A stretch of 54,557 nt of DNA from Erythrobacteraceae bacterium CCH12-C2 (GTDB taxonomy: Bacteria; Pseudomonadota; Alphaproteobacteria; Sphingomonadales; Sphingomonadaceae). Below are positions 29,874 through 37,629 of this stretch, piece by piece. The position numbers were made by a program, and so were the translations under genes. The notes under the pieces were generated by a model that was not told the DNA's origin, ran no database searches, and was given only the letters and a program-made list of their open reading frames with translations. Location: positions 1-54,557 of the forward strand of contig LSKF01000078.1 of assembly GCA_001556995.1 (NCBI GenBank). Reading direction: 5' to 3'. Positions within the stretch are counted from its first letter, which is position 1, and the number at the start of each line of letters is the position of its first letter.

Positions 29874-31193
29874 TCACGTCGCCAGAACCAGAACCAGTCC
29901 GCCCACCCCGCAGGCCGCCAGCACGCGCAGCACCGACCACTTCAAGCCGAAGGCGAGCGTGAAGGCCAGTAGTGCCAGCAAGCCCGCGCGCCAGTCGAAG
30001 CTGGCAAGCTCGGGCCAGTAGAGCCGAACCGGGCCGACATGGCGCTGGCCCACCGCGGTAAACAGCACGTGCAGCGCGAACCACGCGGTCAGGTTGCCGA
30101 TCACCCCCACCACCGCCGCCGTCACCGCTGCCAGCCCGCCTTTCAGCGCCACCGCACGGCCGAGCCGGTCAATCCACGGGGCAAAGGCGAAGATCCACAT
30201 GAAGCACGGCGCAAAGGTGACCCAGGTCGTCAGCATCGCCCCGAGGAACCCTGCCATCAGCGGCGAGAACGGCTCGGGCGCGCGGAAGGCGGCGAGATAG
30301 CCGACGAATTGGGTGACAAGGATCAGTGGCCCCGGTGTGGTCTCGGCCAGGCCGAGCCCGTCGGCCATTTCACCGGGCTGGAGCCAGCCGAAACCCTGCA
30401 CTGCCTCCTGCGCCATATAGGCGAGCACAGCATAGGCCCCGCCAAAGGTCACCACGGCAAGCTGCGAGAAGAAGGCCCCGATATCCCACAACACATGCTC
30501 GCGCCCCAGCGTCGCCGCAATCAGCACCATCGGCGCCGCCCACACTGCGCCCCACAGCGCAATCGAGAAGAAGGTGGTGCGCCATGGCCGCTCCGGCACA
30601 GCGTCAGCCCCTGTGGCTGGCTTGAGCGCCAGCAGATCGGGTCGCCTCTTCCCCGCGATCATGCCGATGACCCCTGACCCCAGCACGATCAGCGGGAATG
30701 GGAGATCGAAGAAGAACAGGCCGACAAAGGCCGCCGCCGCGAGCCCGCGCTTCAGGCCCGTATCGAGTGCGCGCCCGGCAATCCGCAGGAGAGCTTGCAC
30801 GACGATGGCCAGCACCGCCGCCTTCACGCCCAGAAACAGCGCTTCGACCCATGCGAGATTGGCGGCGATCGCATAAAGCACCGACAGCGCGAGGATGATC
30901 AGCGCACCGGGAATTACGAACAGCAAGCCTGCAGCCAGCCCGCCGCGCCAGCCATGCAGTCGCCAGCCAATCCACGTCGCCAGCTGCTGCGCTTCGGGGC
31001 CGGGAAGCAGGTGGCAAAAATTGAGCGCGTGGAGAAAGTCCTCCTCGCTTATCCATTTGTGCTCATCCACCAGCTCGCGGTGCATGAGCGCGATCTGTCC
31101 GGCGGGGCCTCCGAAACTAAGGAAGCCGATACGGGTAAACACCCGCAGCAGTTCGGCAAATGTGATGGACGGGGAAGTAGCCAGTGAAGCCAA
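29874..31193 (-). CDS. chrA: Chromate transporter, two-domain
   Basis: A membrane protein of about 439 residues with two homologous CHR halves: the first has RIGFLSFGGPAGQIALMHRELV and LLPGPEAQQLATWIGW, the second has VVTFGGAYAVLAYMAQEAV and ETTPGPLILVTQFVGY. It would extrude chromate, driven by the membrane potential. The start is uncertain: no ATG is in frame near the expected N-terminus. TTG at 31193 has GAGG 5 nt upstream; the frame remains open to a TTG at 31325. It is followed by the SOD gene 10 bp downstream. No chrB or chrF regulator gene is visible. Confidence 0.9.
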   Translation of the reverse strand: MASLATSPSITFAELLRVFTRIGFLSFGGPAGQIALMHRELVDEHKWISEEDFLHALNFCHLLPGPEAQQLATWIGWRLHGWRGGLAAGLLFVIPGALIILALSVLYAIAANLAWVEALFLGVKAAVLAIVVQALLRIAGRALDTGLKRGLAAAAFVGLFFFDLPFPLIVLGSGVIGMIAGKRRPDLLALKPATGADAVPERPWRTTFFSIALWGAVWAAPMVLIAATLGREHVLWDIGAFFSQLAVVTFGGAYAVLAYMAQEAVQGFGWLQPGEMADGLGLAETTPGPLILVTQFVGYLAAFRAPEPFSPLMAGFLGAMLTTWVTFAPCFMWIFAFAPWIDRLGRAVALKGGLAAVTAAVVGVIGNLTAWFALHVLFTAVGQRHVGPVRLYWPELASFDWRAGLLALLAFTLAFGLKWSVLRVLAACGVGGLVLVLAT

Positions 31194-31321
31194 GATAACC
31201 TCGCGCAATTCGCCCCACCGGAAATGGCAAGGCAACGAGGCAACGCTTGGGCCTGTCTTGACCTCGGCGGGAGGTTGCTTAGCCCCGCTGGGGTGCTGTT
31301 TAGCGTCCAAATAAAGGGAGA

Positions 31322-31468
31322 TCAAGCAGACACCCGCGCGCCAATCATCCAGCCGCGCCGCTTGTTAGCATCCCTTGCATCCCACTTTTTCAGCAGAATA
31401 TTATCCGGGTGACGCAGACTGTCAGTATGACCACTGTAAGTGCCTGCAGTCAGGTCGGCCGCCGACAT
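31322..31468 (-). CDS. Hypothetical short reading frame
   Basis: A 48-residue minus-strand frame between the AlpA-like gene and chrA, starting MSAADLTAG and rich in charged residues (LLKKWDARDANKRRG). The sequence is less GC-biased than its flanks and looks protein-like, but no family is recognised. It may be the tail of a lost gene from the transfer element. Low confidence. Confidence 0.25.
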   Translation of the reverse strand: MSAADLTAGTYSGHTDSLRHPDNILLKKWDARDANKRRGWMIGARVSA

Positions 31469-31496
31469 ACCGTGCCAAATTGGCCCGGAAACGCCT

Positions 31497-31730
31497 TTAG
31501 CTCGACACAATATCTCGCATCCAGTCGTTGATTTCCGCTTCGACCCATACGACACATTTCGGCCCCAGCGATCGCGATCTCGGGAACCGGCCCTCGCTCA
31601 TACGCTGATAGATAGCGGAGCGGCGCAGTCCGACCCGGGCGATCACTTCCGGCAGGCGCAAAAGCCTCGCCGGCGGTGCTGCTTCGGGCGGTTGAGGCGT
31701 GTGCATTTCATCTGGTGTTGCATGCGGCAT
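31497..31730 (-). CDS. AlpA-family (prophage-type) DNA-binding regulator
   Basis: A 77-residue protein. The second half, RLLRLPEVIARVGLRRSAIY followed by QRMSEGRFPR and VVWVEAEINDWM, is the standard AlpA/excisionase-like winged helix found in prophages and integrative elements, where it activates integrase or acts as an excision factor. ATG at 31730; the same frame is open further upstream but there it overlaps the XRE-like gene. It probably forms an operon with the upstream XRE-like gene (46-bp gap). Its presence suggests the transfer region belongs, or once belonged, to an integrative element. Confidence 0.82.
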   Translation of the reverse strand: MPHATPDEMHTPQPPEAAPPARLLRLPEVIARVGLRRSAIYQRMSEGRFPRSRSLGPKCVVWVEAEINDWMRDIVSS

Positions 31731-31776
31731 TGTTGATCTCACTTGCTTGGGTTCGATCCCCTCCGAACTTTGGCAT

Positions 31777-32238
31777 TTACCGGGGCAGCGACATCGCGAT
31801 GTCCCGGTCCACAAAATCATCGATGTGCTTGGCAAGCATTCGTGCCACGAGCTGTGAGGTGCCGTTGGCCCACCGAGGCCGCAGATCCTCAATCCGCCGT
31901 CCGAGGGTCCGCTGAAGATGGACTGGGAGGCTTGTGAAGAACTCTTCGAGAAATTCGCCCATTTCGCCATGCATCCACTCGCAGGCGAGGTCTTCCTGCC
32001 CGGCAAGAGCAAGGATCATCGTCGCGCGGGAGTGCGCTCCACAGGCGGCGAGCACAAGTGCCGCATCGTCGAGCCCGATAGGCCGCTCGCCGCGCGCAAG
32101 GCGAAGCAGGGTCTCGCGGTGCATTCCGCATTCACTGGCAATCCTGTGGCGGGGCTTGCCGGCGGCATCGATCGCGTGGGCAAGCACGCGAGCCAGACTT
32201 TGATTGGCCGGTCTGGCAACGGTGGTTGGATGGTGCAT
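31777..32238 (-). CDS. Helix-turn-helix (XRE-like) regulator of the transfer element
   Basis: A 153-residue protein with a Cro/CI-type helix-turn-helix at about residues 28-60 (PRHRIASECGMHRETLLRLARG, beginning HRIASECGMHRETL, then LDDAALVLAACG). The remainder is helical and unassigned. The start at 32238 has AAGGAGACACCC directly upstream. It is transcribed divergently from the tra operon, and the 350 bp between them contain two LexA-like boxes, one only 74 bp from its start. It is the likely repressor or activator of transfer genes (inference from position). Confidence 0.7.
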   Translation of the reverse strand: MHHPTTVARPANQSLARVLAHAIDAAGKPRHRIASECGMHRETLLRLARGERPIGLDDAALVLAACGAHSRATMILALAGQEDLACEWMHGEMGEFLEEFFTSLPVHLQRTLGRRIEDLRPRWANGTSQLVARMLAKHIDDFVDRDIAMSLPR

Positions 32239-32311
32239 GGGTGTCTCCTTGTATCTGCACTGGTTCGAGTCGCAGGCATATCGCGAAGCACCCCATGTAG
32301 GAAAACAAAAA

Positions 32312-32326
32312 GAACATTAGCAGAAC
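32312..32326 (-). promoter_or_regulatory. LexA-type SOS box upstream of XRE-like regulator
   Basis: On the minus strand the site reads GTTC-TGCTAAT-GTTC, an exact match to the alphaproteobacterial LexA direct repeat GTTC-N7-GTTC. It lies 74 bp before the start of the XRE-like gene, a normal promoter distance. The match is seen directly; LexA binding is inferred from the known consensus in Rhizobium, Caulobacter and Rhodobacter. Confidence 0.65.
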
Positions 32327-32534
32327 ATCTCGTTTAGAGGCGAATCAGTTCCTCTATCCGAGTCGTCGCCAAATCCCGGCTGCCGTGACGGCCTTTACCG
32401 ACACAAAAAGACTGATTTTACGTCGTTATCGTCGACTTCAAGCGCTGGACTGGATAAGATGCGTCCGCATCCTTCCATGTCCAGGCGGTATTGTCGCTGA
32501 AAACTTTCCTACGGCCATTTCCTAGATGCATGTG

Positions 32535-32549
32535 GAACACACAGCGAAC
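32535..32549. promoter_or_regulatory. LexA-type SOS box upstream of traA
   Basis: The plus strand reads GAAC-ACACAGC-GAAC, the complement of GTTC-N7-GTTC, ending 39 bp before the traA start codon. It is the second exact match in this 350-bp region and has the same orientation as the first. It overlaps an inverted repeat CACAGCG (32540-32546) / CGCTGTG (32557-32563). Binding by LexA is inferred. Confidence 0.6.
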
Positions 32550-32563
32550 GCAAGAACGCTGTG
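32540..32563 (+). promoter_or_regulatory. Inverted repeat just upstream of traA
   Basis: CACAGCG and CGCTGTG form a perfect 7-bp inverted repeat with a 10-bp spacer, 25 bp before the traA ATG. It may be a second operator (for the XRE-like protein) or, if transcribed, a short leader hairpin before the pilin ribosome site. Visible in sequence; function inferred. Confidence 0.4.
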
Positions 32564-32588
32564 ACCACCCCTCCAACCGGAGCTTCAC

Positions 32589-32918
32589 ATGCAGTCTCTC
32601 ACCCTCCCCAGGCGCGCCAGCGTCAAGGGTCTCGGCAAGACCCTCAACATTGCCATCCCGGTCGCAATCGCGGCGCTTGCGGCGAGCGCCGCCTATGCCG
32701 GCGCTGACACGACCTTCACCCCTGCCCTCACGAAGTTCACCGACTTTCTGGAAGGCTCGGGCGGCAAGATCATCACGGTTCTCAGCCTCGCTGGCGGCCT
32801 GATCGGTCTGGCATCCGGGCGTTTTTCGCTCGGCCAGGTTGCCGTTCCGGTGGGTGTCGGCATCGGTGTCGGCACGGGTGTTCCGATCGTCACCTCGGTC
32901 GTGACCGCGGTCATCTGA
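32589..32918 (+). CDS. traA: TraA-like conjugative pilin
   Basis: A 109-residue prepilin. The N-terminal segment IAIPVAIAALAASAAYA ends in an AxA-like cleavage site near residue 37, giving a mature protein of about 72 residues, close to F pilin (70). Two hydrophobic segments (IITVLSLAGGLIGLASG and VAVPVGVGIGVGTGVPIV) with a short basic loop match the VirB2/TraA topology. It is the first gene of the tra operon, directly followed by traL. An S26 peptidase later in the operon may process it. Confidence 0.8.
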   Translation: MQSLTLPRRASVKGLGKTLNIAIPVAIAALAASAAYAGADTTFTPALTKFTDFLEGSGGKIITVLSLAGGLIGLASGRFSLGQVAVPVGVGIGVGTGVPIVTSVVTAVI

Positions 32919-32944
32919 GCGCGGCAAGGGAAGGCGGCGTCGCC

Positions 32945-33232
32945 ATGGCAGACCCATACATCATTCCTCGACGGCTCGATGACCCGGAGCTTATCGGCTT
33001 TTGGACCATCGACGAGTTCGCGGGAATGCTGGCCCCCTTCACCTGGGGGATCCTCACCCAGCATATCTTTATCGGCATCATAGTCGCCTTCGGCGCCTGG
33101 TTCGCATTGCGAAAGGCAAAAGCAGGACGCGCCAGCTCCTGGGTAGCCCACGCCGCATACTGGTATCTGCCTGCAGGATTTCTGGGCCTCAAGGCAACGC
33201 CGCCTTCCCACTGCCGACTACTCGCCGGTTGA
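32945..33232 (+). CDS. traL: TraL, F-type secretion inner-membrane protein
   Basis: A 95-residue protein with the TraL pattern: an N-terminal YIIPRRLDDPELIGFWTIDE, then a hydrophobic hairpin (FTWGILTQHIFIGIIVAFGA) and a short basic C-terminus. TraL is the VirB3 counterpart of F-type systems and works with the TraC ATPase in pilus assembly. It sits between traA and traE in the conserved order A-L-E-K-B. Confidence 0.88.
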   Translation: MADPYIIPRRLDDPELIGFWTIDEFAGMLAPFTWGILTQHIFIGIIVAFGAWFALRKAKAGRASSWVAHAAYWYLPAGFLGLKATPPSHCRLLAG

Positions 33233-33243
33233 GGGGCACTTCC

Positions 33244-33816
33244 ATGTATTCCGACATATCCCACGAACGGCAGCAATCGCTGCTGCGCCAGCGGAACCTC
33301 TTTGCGCTCACTAGCGCTGGCCTAGGCCTTGCTCTGGTCGTCGCCGGGAGCCTTGCCGCCACCCGCGACCGCGAAGTGGTGCTGGTTCCGACCGTTCCCA
33401 AAGCGCTCACCGTGAGCAGTGCCGGGGTCGAGGCCGATTATCTCGAACTCGTCACCCGCGATGCGGCTCTTGTTCTTCTCAATCGCAGTCCGGAAGGCCT
33501 CGATTACTGGATGAATGAGATCCTGAAGCTGGCAGATCCCGCAAGCTATGGCCGCCTCAAGGCCGAGCTCGTCCGGATCGTCGAAGAGCAGCGGGGCTCG
33601 GATGTCACCCAGGCATTCGTGATCCGGTCGATGACTGTCGACCCGAAAGGCCTCACCTCGGATGTGACGGGCACGCTCAAGACCTTCGTCGGCGCGCAGG
33701 TGATTGCGAGTGACGAACGCCGCTTCCGTTTCAGCTGGACTTACCGCGGCCTGCGCCTGGCGCTCTCCGGGTTTGCCCAGCTCCCCCCACAGGACAAATC
33801 GAAGGAGGCCCAGTGA
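33244..33816 (+). CDS. traE: TraE, F-type secretion protein (VirB5/VirB8-like position)
   Basis: A 190-residue protein with one N-terminal membrane anchor (NLFALTSAGLGLALVVAGSL) and a periplasmic domain containing VSSAGVEADYLELVTRDAAL and the closing FRFSWTYRGLRLALSGFAQL, as in TraE of F-like systems. It is part of the pilus assembly apparatus. Its stop overlaps the traK start by one base (TGATG). Confidence 0.87.
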   Translation: MYSDISHERQQSLLRQRNLFALTSAGLGLALVVAGSLAATRDREVVLVPTVPKALTVSSAGVEADYLELVTRDAALVLLNRSPEGLDYWMNEILKLADPASYGRLKAELVRIVEEQRGSDVTQAFVIRSMTVDPKGLTSDVTGTLKTFVGAQVIASDERRFRFSWTYRGLRLALSGFAQLPPQDKSKEAQ

Positions 33817-34571
33817 TGGCTTACCGAAAAGGGACCCATACACGGGGTCTATTTCTGAGCGCGGCCGCTCTGCTCACAGCAGCATCCCCCGCTCATGCGG
33901 CCGACCAGTTCAAGCAAACGGCTGACGGCGCCGGAATCGAGTGCAGCGTTTCAGCGCGAGAGCTGACCCGCTTCGCGTTGGTCGACGACCAGTTCGCCAG
34001 CGTCTCGAAGATCTCGACCGGCACGCCCTACAACGACTTTGCAGTGACCAACGAGCCGGTGCGCGGCGACATCTATGTGTCGGTGCCGGAAACTTACGCG
34101 GCACGGTCGATCAGCTTCTTCACCACCACGAAGAAGGGCTTCGTCTACAAGGTCGCGTGCCGGGTTGAGCAAATTCCGGCGACCCAGGTCTTCATCACCA
34201 ACCCCGCCATCGCGAAGAACCGGGCGGCGGATTGGGAAAGCCAGACCCCGATCGAGACCAACGCCGTCAGGCTCATCCAGGCGATGGCCAATGACCGGAC
34301 GGTCGACGGTTTCGAGGTCCGCCAATCGACTGCCATACCCGCACGGGTCGGCGATCTCGAAGTCCAGCTCATCGCTGATTATCGCGGCGCCAGCCTCACT
34401 GGGAAGGTCGTCCGCATCCACAATCGCGGAGCGAAACCCGTGACGCTCGCCGAACGCGATCTTGCACCGCGCGACACGCTCGCCGTCTCGATCGCCGAGC
34501 CAAAGCTCGAACCCGGGGCCAGCACCACGGCCTTTGTTGTCGGCGCAAGCGGGGAGACAGGCAATGACTGA
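33816..34571 (+). CDS. traK: TraK, F-type secretin-like core protein
   Basis: A 251-residue periplasmic/outer-membrane core component (VirB9 counterpart). It has a signal peptide ending in SPAHAA, then the TraK blocks ELTRFALVDDQFASV, GDIYVSVPE and FVYKVACRVEQIPATQVFITN, and a C-terminal NRGAKPVTLAERDLAP. It would pair with TraV and TraB in the outer-membrane core. The ATG at 33816 is used rather than the in-frame GTG three bases earlier. traB overlaps its 3' end by 8 bp. Confidence 0.88.
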   Translation: MAYRKGTHTRGLFLSAAALLTAASPAHAADQFKQTADGAGIECSVSARELTRFALVDDQFASVSKISTGTPYNDFAVTNEPVRGDIYVSVPETYAARSISFFTTTKKGFVYKVACRVEQIPATQVFITNPAIAKNRAADWESQTPIETNAVRLIQAMANDRTVDGFEVRQSTAIPARVGDLEVQLIADYRGASLTGKVVRIHNRGAKPVTLAERDLAPRDTLAVSIAEPKLEPGASTTAFVVGASGETGND

Positions 34572-35904
34572 TGCAACCCATACGCCAAGCACTTCCCCTT
34601 TGCAGGCCGAGAGCGCGGCATCGTCCGAACTTTCCGGGCTCAACGCCCGCACCGCGCGCCGTCAGAAGCTGCTGCTGGGGTCGCTGGGAGCACTCGCCCT
34701 CATCGGCGGAAGCTGGTTCATCCTTGGCGGCGACGACAAGGACAAGACCGGCGATCCCAATGCGGCGCAGACGATCGACACGGCAGGCCTGGTCAACCGC
34801 GACCTGTCGCAGCGCGAGTTCGTCGCGACCTACGGCAACAGGCTCGATGCGGTCACCCGCGAGCAGAAGGCGCTGAAGGATGGGAGCGTCCCGCGGACGG
34901 AGATCGAGGCGCAGCTGGCCGCTCTCAAGGCCGAAAACCAGGCCATGCGGGTCGATGGACAGGCCGCGATCGATGCCATCTCGGCAGAGAACGCCGAGCT
35001 CAAGACCCGGCTTGCCGCGCAGCCTGCATCACCGGCACCGGCTGTTCTGCCACCGGCTTATGGGCCGCAGGCAGGCGGCTACGACGCGCGAGCCCGTTCG
35101 TCCCAGTCAGGAGCTGCGCCCACTGGGGGTGATCCGCAGGGCGGCATGATCTCGTCGCCTGGCGAGGTGAAGTTGATGAGCTTCAGCTCCGACAAGGCAG
35201 CGACCAATGGCCTCCGTGTGGGCCGGCCCGATGCGCCACCGGTCGTCGTCGAGGACTCGCCCGATTATCTGCCGCCCAACTCCTACGCTCCGGCACGCGT
35301 AATCGTCGGCGTCGATGCCTCGGCAGGTGTCGCCAGCCAGACCGATCCGCTGCCTGTGGTGCTTCGGATTACCGGCCCTGCTCGTTCGGTGATGCAGAAC
35401 GGAAGGGTTCTGACCACCCGGATTCAGGGCTGCGTCGTGAACGGCGCGGCACGCGGGGATCTCAGCAGCGAAAAGGTCTATGTGAAGCTCGCCCGCATGA
35501 CCTGCGATCAGCCTGGCGGCAGGGTCGCAGTGAGCGAGGTCAAAGGCTTCATCAGCTTCGCTGGCAAGTCCGGGGTCCGCGGCCGTGTCGTAAGCCGCGA
35601 AGGCAGCCTCGTCAGCCAGGCCCTGCTGGCCGGGATCGTCGGCGGCTTTGGGCGCGGCTTCTCGGCCAATGCCAACAGCGTCTTTTCCGGCGTCACGACC
35701 AACCCCGACGGCAGTCGCTCCAAGCTATCGGCCGGCGACATTCTCGGCGGCGGGCTTGGCCAGGGTGCCGCCGATGCGGCCGACACGGTCAGCAAATACC
35801 TGATCGAGCGCGCCGAACAGTACCAACCCGTTGTCGAGATGCCGACCGGCATCGATGTCGAGATCGTGTTCCTCGACGGCGTCTACGTGAGGAACTCCCA
35901 ATGA
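34564..35904 (+). CDS. traB: TraB, F-type secretion channel protein (VirB10-like)
   Basis: A 446-residue VirB10-like protein. A single inner-membrane anchor near residues 36-55 (KLLLGSLGALALIGGSWFIL) is followed by a coiled coil (EIEAQLAALKAENQAM), a Pro/Gly-rich linker, and the conserved C-terminal beta domain (LPPNSYAPARVIVGVDASAG, GCVVNGAARGDLSSEKVYVK, GVRGRVVSREG, DVEIVFLDGVYV). It spans the envelope between the inner membrane and the TraK/TraV core. The start at 34564 overlaps traK. The DsbC-like gene starts inside its stop codon (ATGA). Confidence 0.9.
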   Translation: MTDATHTPSTSPLQAESAASSELSGLNARTARRQKLLLGSLGALALIGGSWFILGGDDKDKTGDPNAAQTIDTAGLVNRDLSQREFVATYGNRLDAVTREQKALKDGSVPRTEIEAQLAALKAENQAMRVDGQAAIDAISAENAELKTRLAAQPASPAPAVLPPAYGPQAGGYDARARSSQSGAAPTGGDPQGGMISSPGEVKLMSFSSDKAATNGLRVGRPDAPPVVVEDSPDYLPPNSYAPARVIVGVDASAGVASQTDPLPVVLRITGPARSVMQNGRVLTTRIQGCVVNGAARGDLSSEKVYVKLARMTCDQPGGRVAVSEVKGFISFAGKSGVRGRVVSREGSLVSQALLAGIVGGFGRGFSANANSVFSGVTTNPDGSRSKLSAGDILGGGLGQGAADAADTVSKYLIERAEQYQPVVEMPTGIDVEIVFLDGVYVRNSQ

Positions 35905-36815
35905 TTGAAAATACTCTCCTCGAGCAGGACAATCGTCGGCGCCGCTGGTTGCGCACGGCGGCCGGACTGGCGGCGATCATCGCCGTGTCAGCCGCGACGG
36001 GATGGGGTGTGGCAAGCCTTGCTGCCCCTGCTGCTGCTCCGGACACGGCGAAAGTTCGAGAGGCGCTCAAGCTCCGCCTGCCCAAGACGCCGATCGACGC
36101 GATCAACTGCAAGGGCCTTGGCGGCCTGTGCGAGGTCGCGTCCAAATCGACACTCTTCTACGTCGACCGGGCTGCGAAGTATCTGGTGATCGGCCGGGTC
36201 TACGACATGGAAGCCCGTCAGGATCTCACGGCTGCCCGGTTGCTTGCCCTTAATCCGGACTTGTTGGCAGCGGGGGCAGCGCGGCGCAGCAATTCCGAGA
36301 CGCAAGCGGAAGGCAGCCCGAGCGCAGCCGCAGCGTCAGCCCGGACCACCCCGCCGCGCCATGTCCCGCTCGGCAATCTTCCCGCCAAAGGCGCGATCAC
36401 CTGGGGCCCTGCCAACGGTCCGCGTGTCGTCGTCTTTTCGGACTTCCACTGCGGCTATTGCAAGAAGCTCGAGGCCGAATTGAAGGCGATCGGAGCGCGG
36501 GTCGAAGAGCGGCCGATCTCGATCTTCGGGGCGGAAAGCCGGCGCGATGCCGAACGGGTGCTGTGCTCGCCGCGGCCTGAGCTGGCGCTACATATGGCCT
36601 ATTCGGGTCTGGCGCTCGCCAATCCCAAACCCTGCGACACAAGCGGTCTCGATGCCAACGAGGCCTTCGCGCGGGCCCACGGCTTTGGCGGCACCCCTGT
36701 GATCGTGCGCCCCGCCGATGGCGCTGTTCTCGAAGGCTTCCGGCCTGCCGCTGTGCTCCGGGACTTCCTGCGCGCTGGCCCCTCCCTGGCCCCCACCCCT
36801 GCTCCCAAAGGATAG
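35901..36815 (+). CDS. DsbC-like disulfide isomerase of the transfer system
   Basis: A 304-residue membrane-anchored or exported thioredoxin-fold protein. It has an N-terminal hydrophobic segment (TAAGLAAIIAVSAATGWGVA), a DsbC-type dimerisation domain with two cysteines (INCKGLGGLCEV), an Ala/Ser-rich linker, and a catalytic domain with FSDFHCGYCKKLEAEL (CxxC) and a cis-Pro loop GFGGTPVIV. It probably matures the Cys-rich TraN, TraU and TraH proteins in the periplasm. It is translationally coupled to traB. Confidence 0.87.
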   Translation: MIENTLLEQDNRRRRWLRTAAGLAAIIAVSAATGWGVASLAAPAAAPDTAKVREALKLRLPKTPIDAINCKGLGGLCEVASKSTLFYVDRAAKYLVIGRVYDMEARQDLTAARLLALNPDLLAAGAARRSNSETQAEGSPSAAAASARTTPPRHVPLGNLPAKGAITWGPANGPRVVVFSDFHCGYCKKLEAELKAIGARVEERPISIFGAESRRDAERVLCSPRPELALHMAYSGLALANPKPCDTSGLDANEAFARAHGFGGTPVIVRPADGAVLEGFRPAAVLRDFLRAGPSLAPTPAPKG

Positions 36816-36819
36816 ACCC

Positions 36820-37629
36820 ATGCGTTTTCCGACACGTCTCCTTGCCTGCGCCTGTCTGGCCGGTCTTGCCAGTGGCTGCGCCACGTTCGGCACCAACGTA
36901 GAGGGCGATTTCACCTGCCGCGCGCCGAAGGGCGACTGCGCACCGGCTCACGTCATCGATGCCAAGGCGACGGACAATCTGTCGAACGGCACGCTGCTCC
37001 ATGCTGACGCGCGGCAGAGGTCAGGCGTCGTGGATGCCGACACCAGCCGCACAGCGGAACGCACCTTGCGCGTCGTCTTCCCCGCTCATGTCGATGAAGC
37101 TGGGACGCTGCATGACGAAGCGGTCGCCTGGACCGTCGTCGAAAATCCGCGCTGGGCCACCGAGCTGCGCCGCAAGGCGGGCGAGGGCCAGGGCGGATCC
37201 CTGATGCGCCAGGTCCATCGGCAGCTGAAAGCCGCCCAGAGAGCCCCAGCACCGGACGGTGCGGAAGGAGACCCGAACGTAGCTGACGAGGCGTCGCCCT
37301 TCTCGTCTGCACGCGACGACGCGGGTCAGGCTGGCGGCATCTGGGGCGCCGATGCCCCCAGTCCCTTCAACGAAACTTCAGATGCCTCGCCGCTGGTCCT
37401 CCCCTCCACGGCGCGCGAGGCCGTTGCCGGTGCCAAGGCACCGGCGGTCGAGGGGTTCGACACGTCGCCTCCCCCGCGTGATCGAGCCCCTCGGCCTGAG
37501 GCGGGGCAGAGCGCTCCGGTGTTCCCGAGCGCAGCGGCGATTGAAGCCGCAAAGGCCGCAATCCGCCCGTCAGCCAGAACCGGCGAACAGCCGATCGTCA
37601 GCACCTCGCAGCCCAAGGAACCCAAGTGA
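36820..37629 (+). CDS. traV: TraV, outer-membrane core lipoprotein
   Basis: A 269-residue lipoprotein with signal LLACACLAGLASGC (lipobox LASGC, acylated Cys about 20), followed by the TraV motif of two spaced cysteines (FTCRAPKGDC). The C-terminal half is low-complexity and rich in Ala/Pro/Ser, which is usual for the family. It is the VirB7 counterpart that anchors the outer-membrane core. The traC ATG follows within the stop (TGATG). Confidence 0.83.
   Translation: MRFPTRLLACACLAGLASGCATFGTNVEGDFTCRAPKGDCAPAHVIDAKATDNLSNGTLLHADARQRSGVVDADTSRTAERTLRVVFPAHVDEAGTLHDEAVAWTVVENPRWATELRRKAGEGQGGSLMRQVHRQLKAAQRAPAPDGAEGDPNVADEASPFSSARDDAGQAGGIWGADAPSPFNETSDASPLVLPSTAREAVAGAKAPAVEGFDTSPPPRDRAPRPEAGQSAPVFPSAAAIEAAKAAIRPSARTGEQPIVSTSQPKEPK

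Larger units (their letters stand above)
32239..32588. other. Divergent control region between XRE-like regulator and tra operon
   Basis: A 350-bp gene-free region, AT-richer than its flanks. It holds two LexA-like boxes (32312-32326 and 32535-32549), a 7-bp inverted repeat before traA (32540-32563), and a compact dyad GATGCG-TC-CGCATC (32458-32471). AAGGAG serves the minus-strand gene and GGAG serves traA. No coding sequence is supported here and no origin of transfer could be recognised. Confidence 0.7.
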
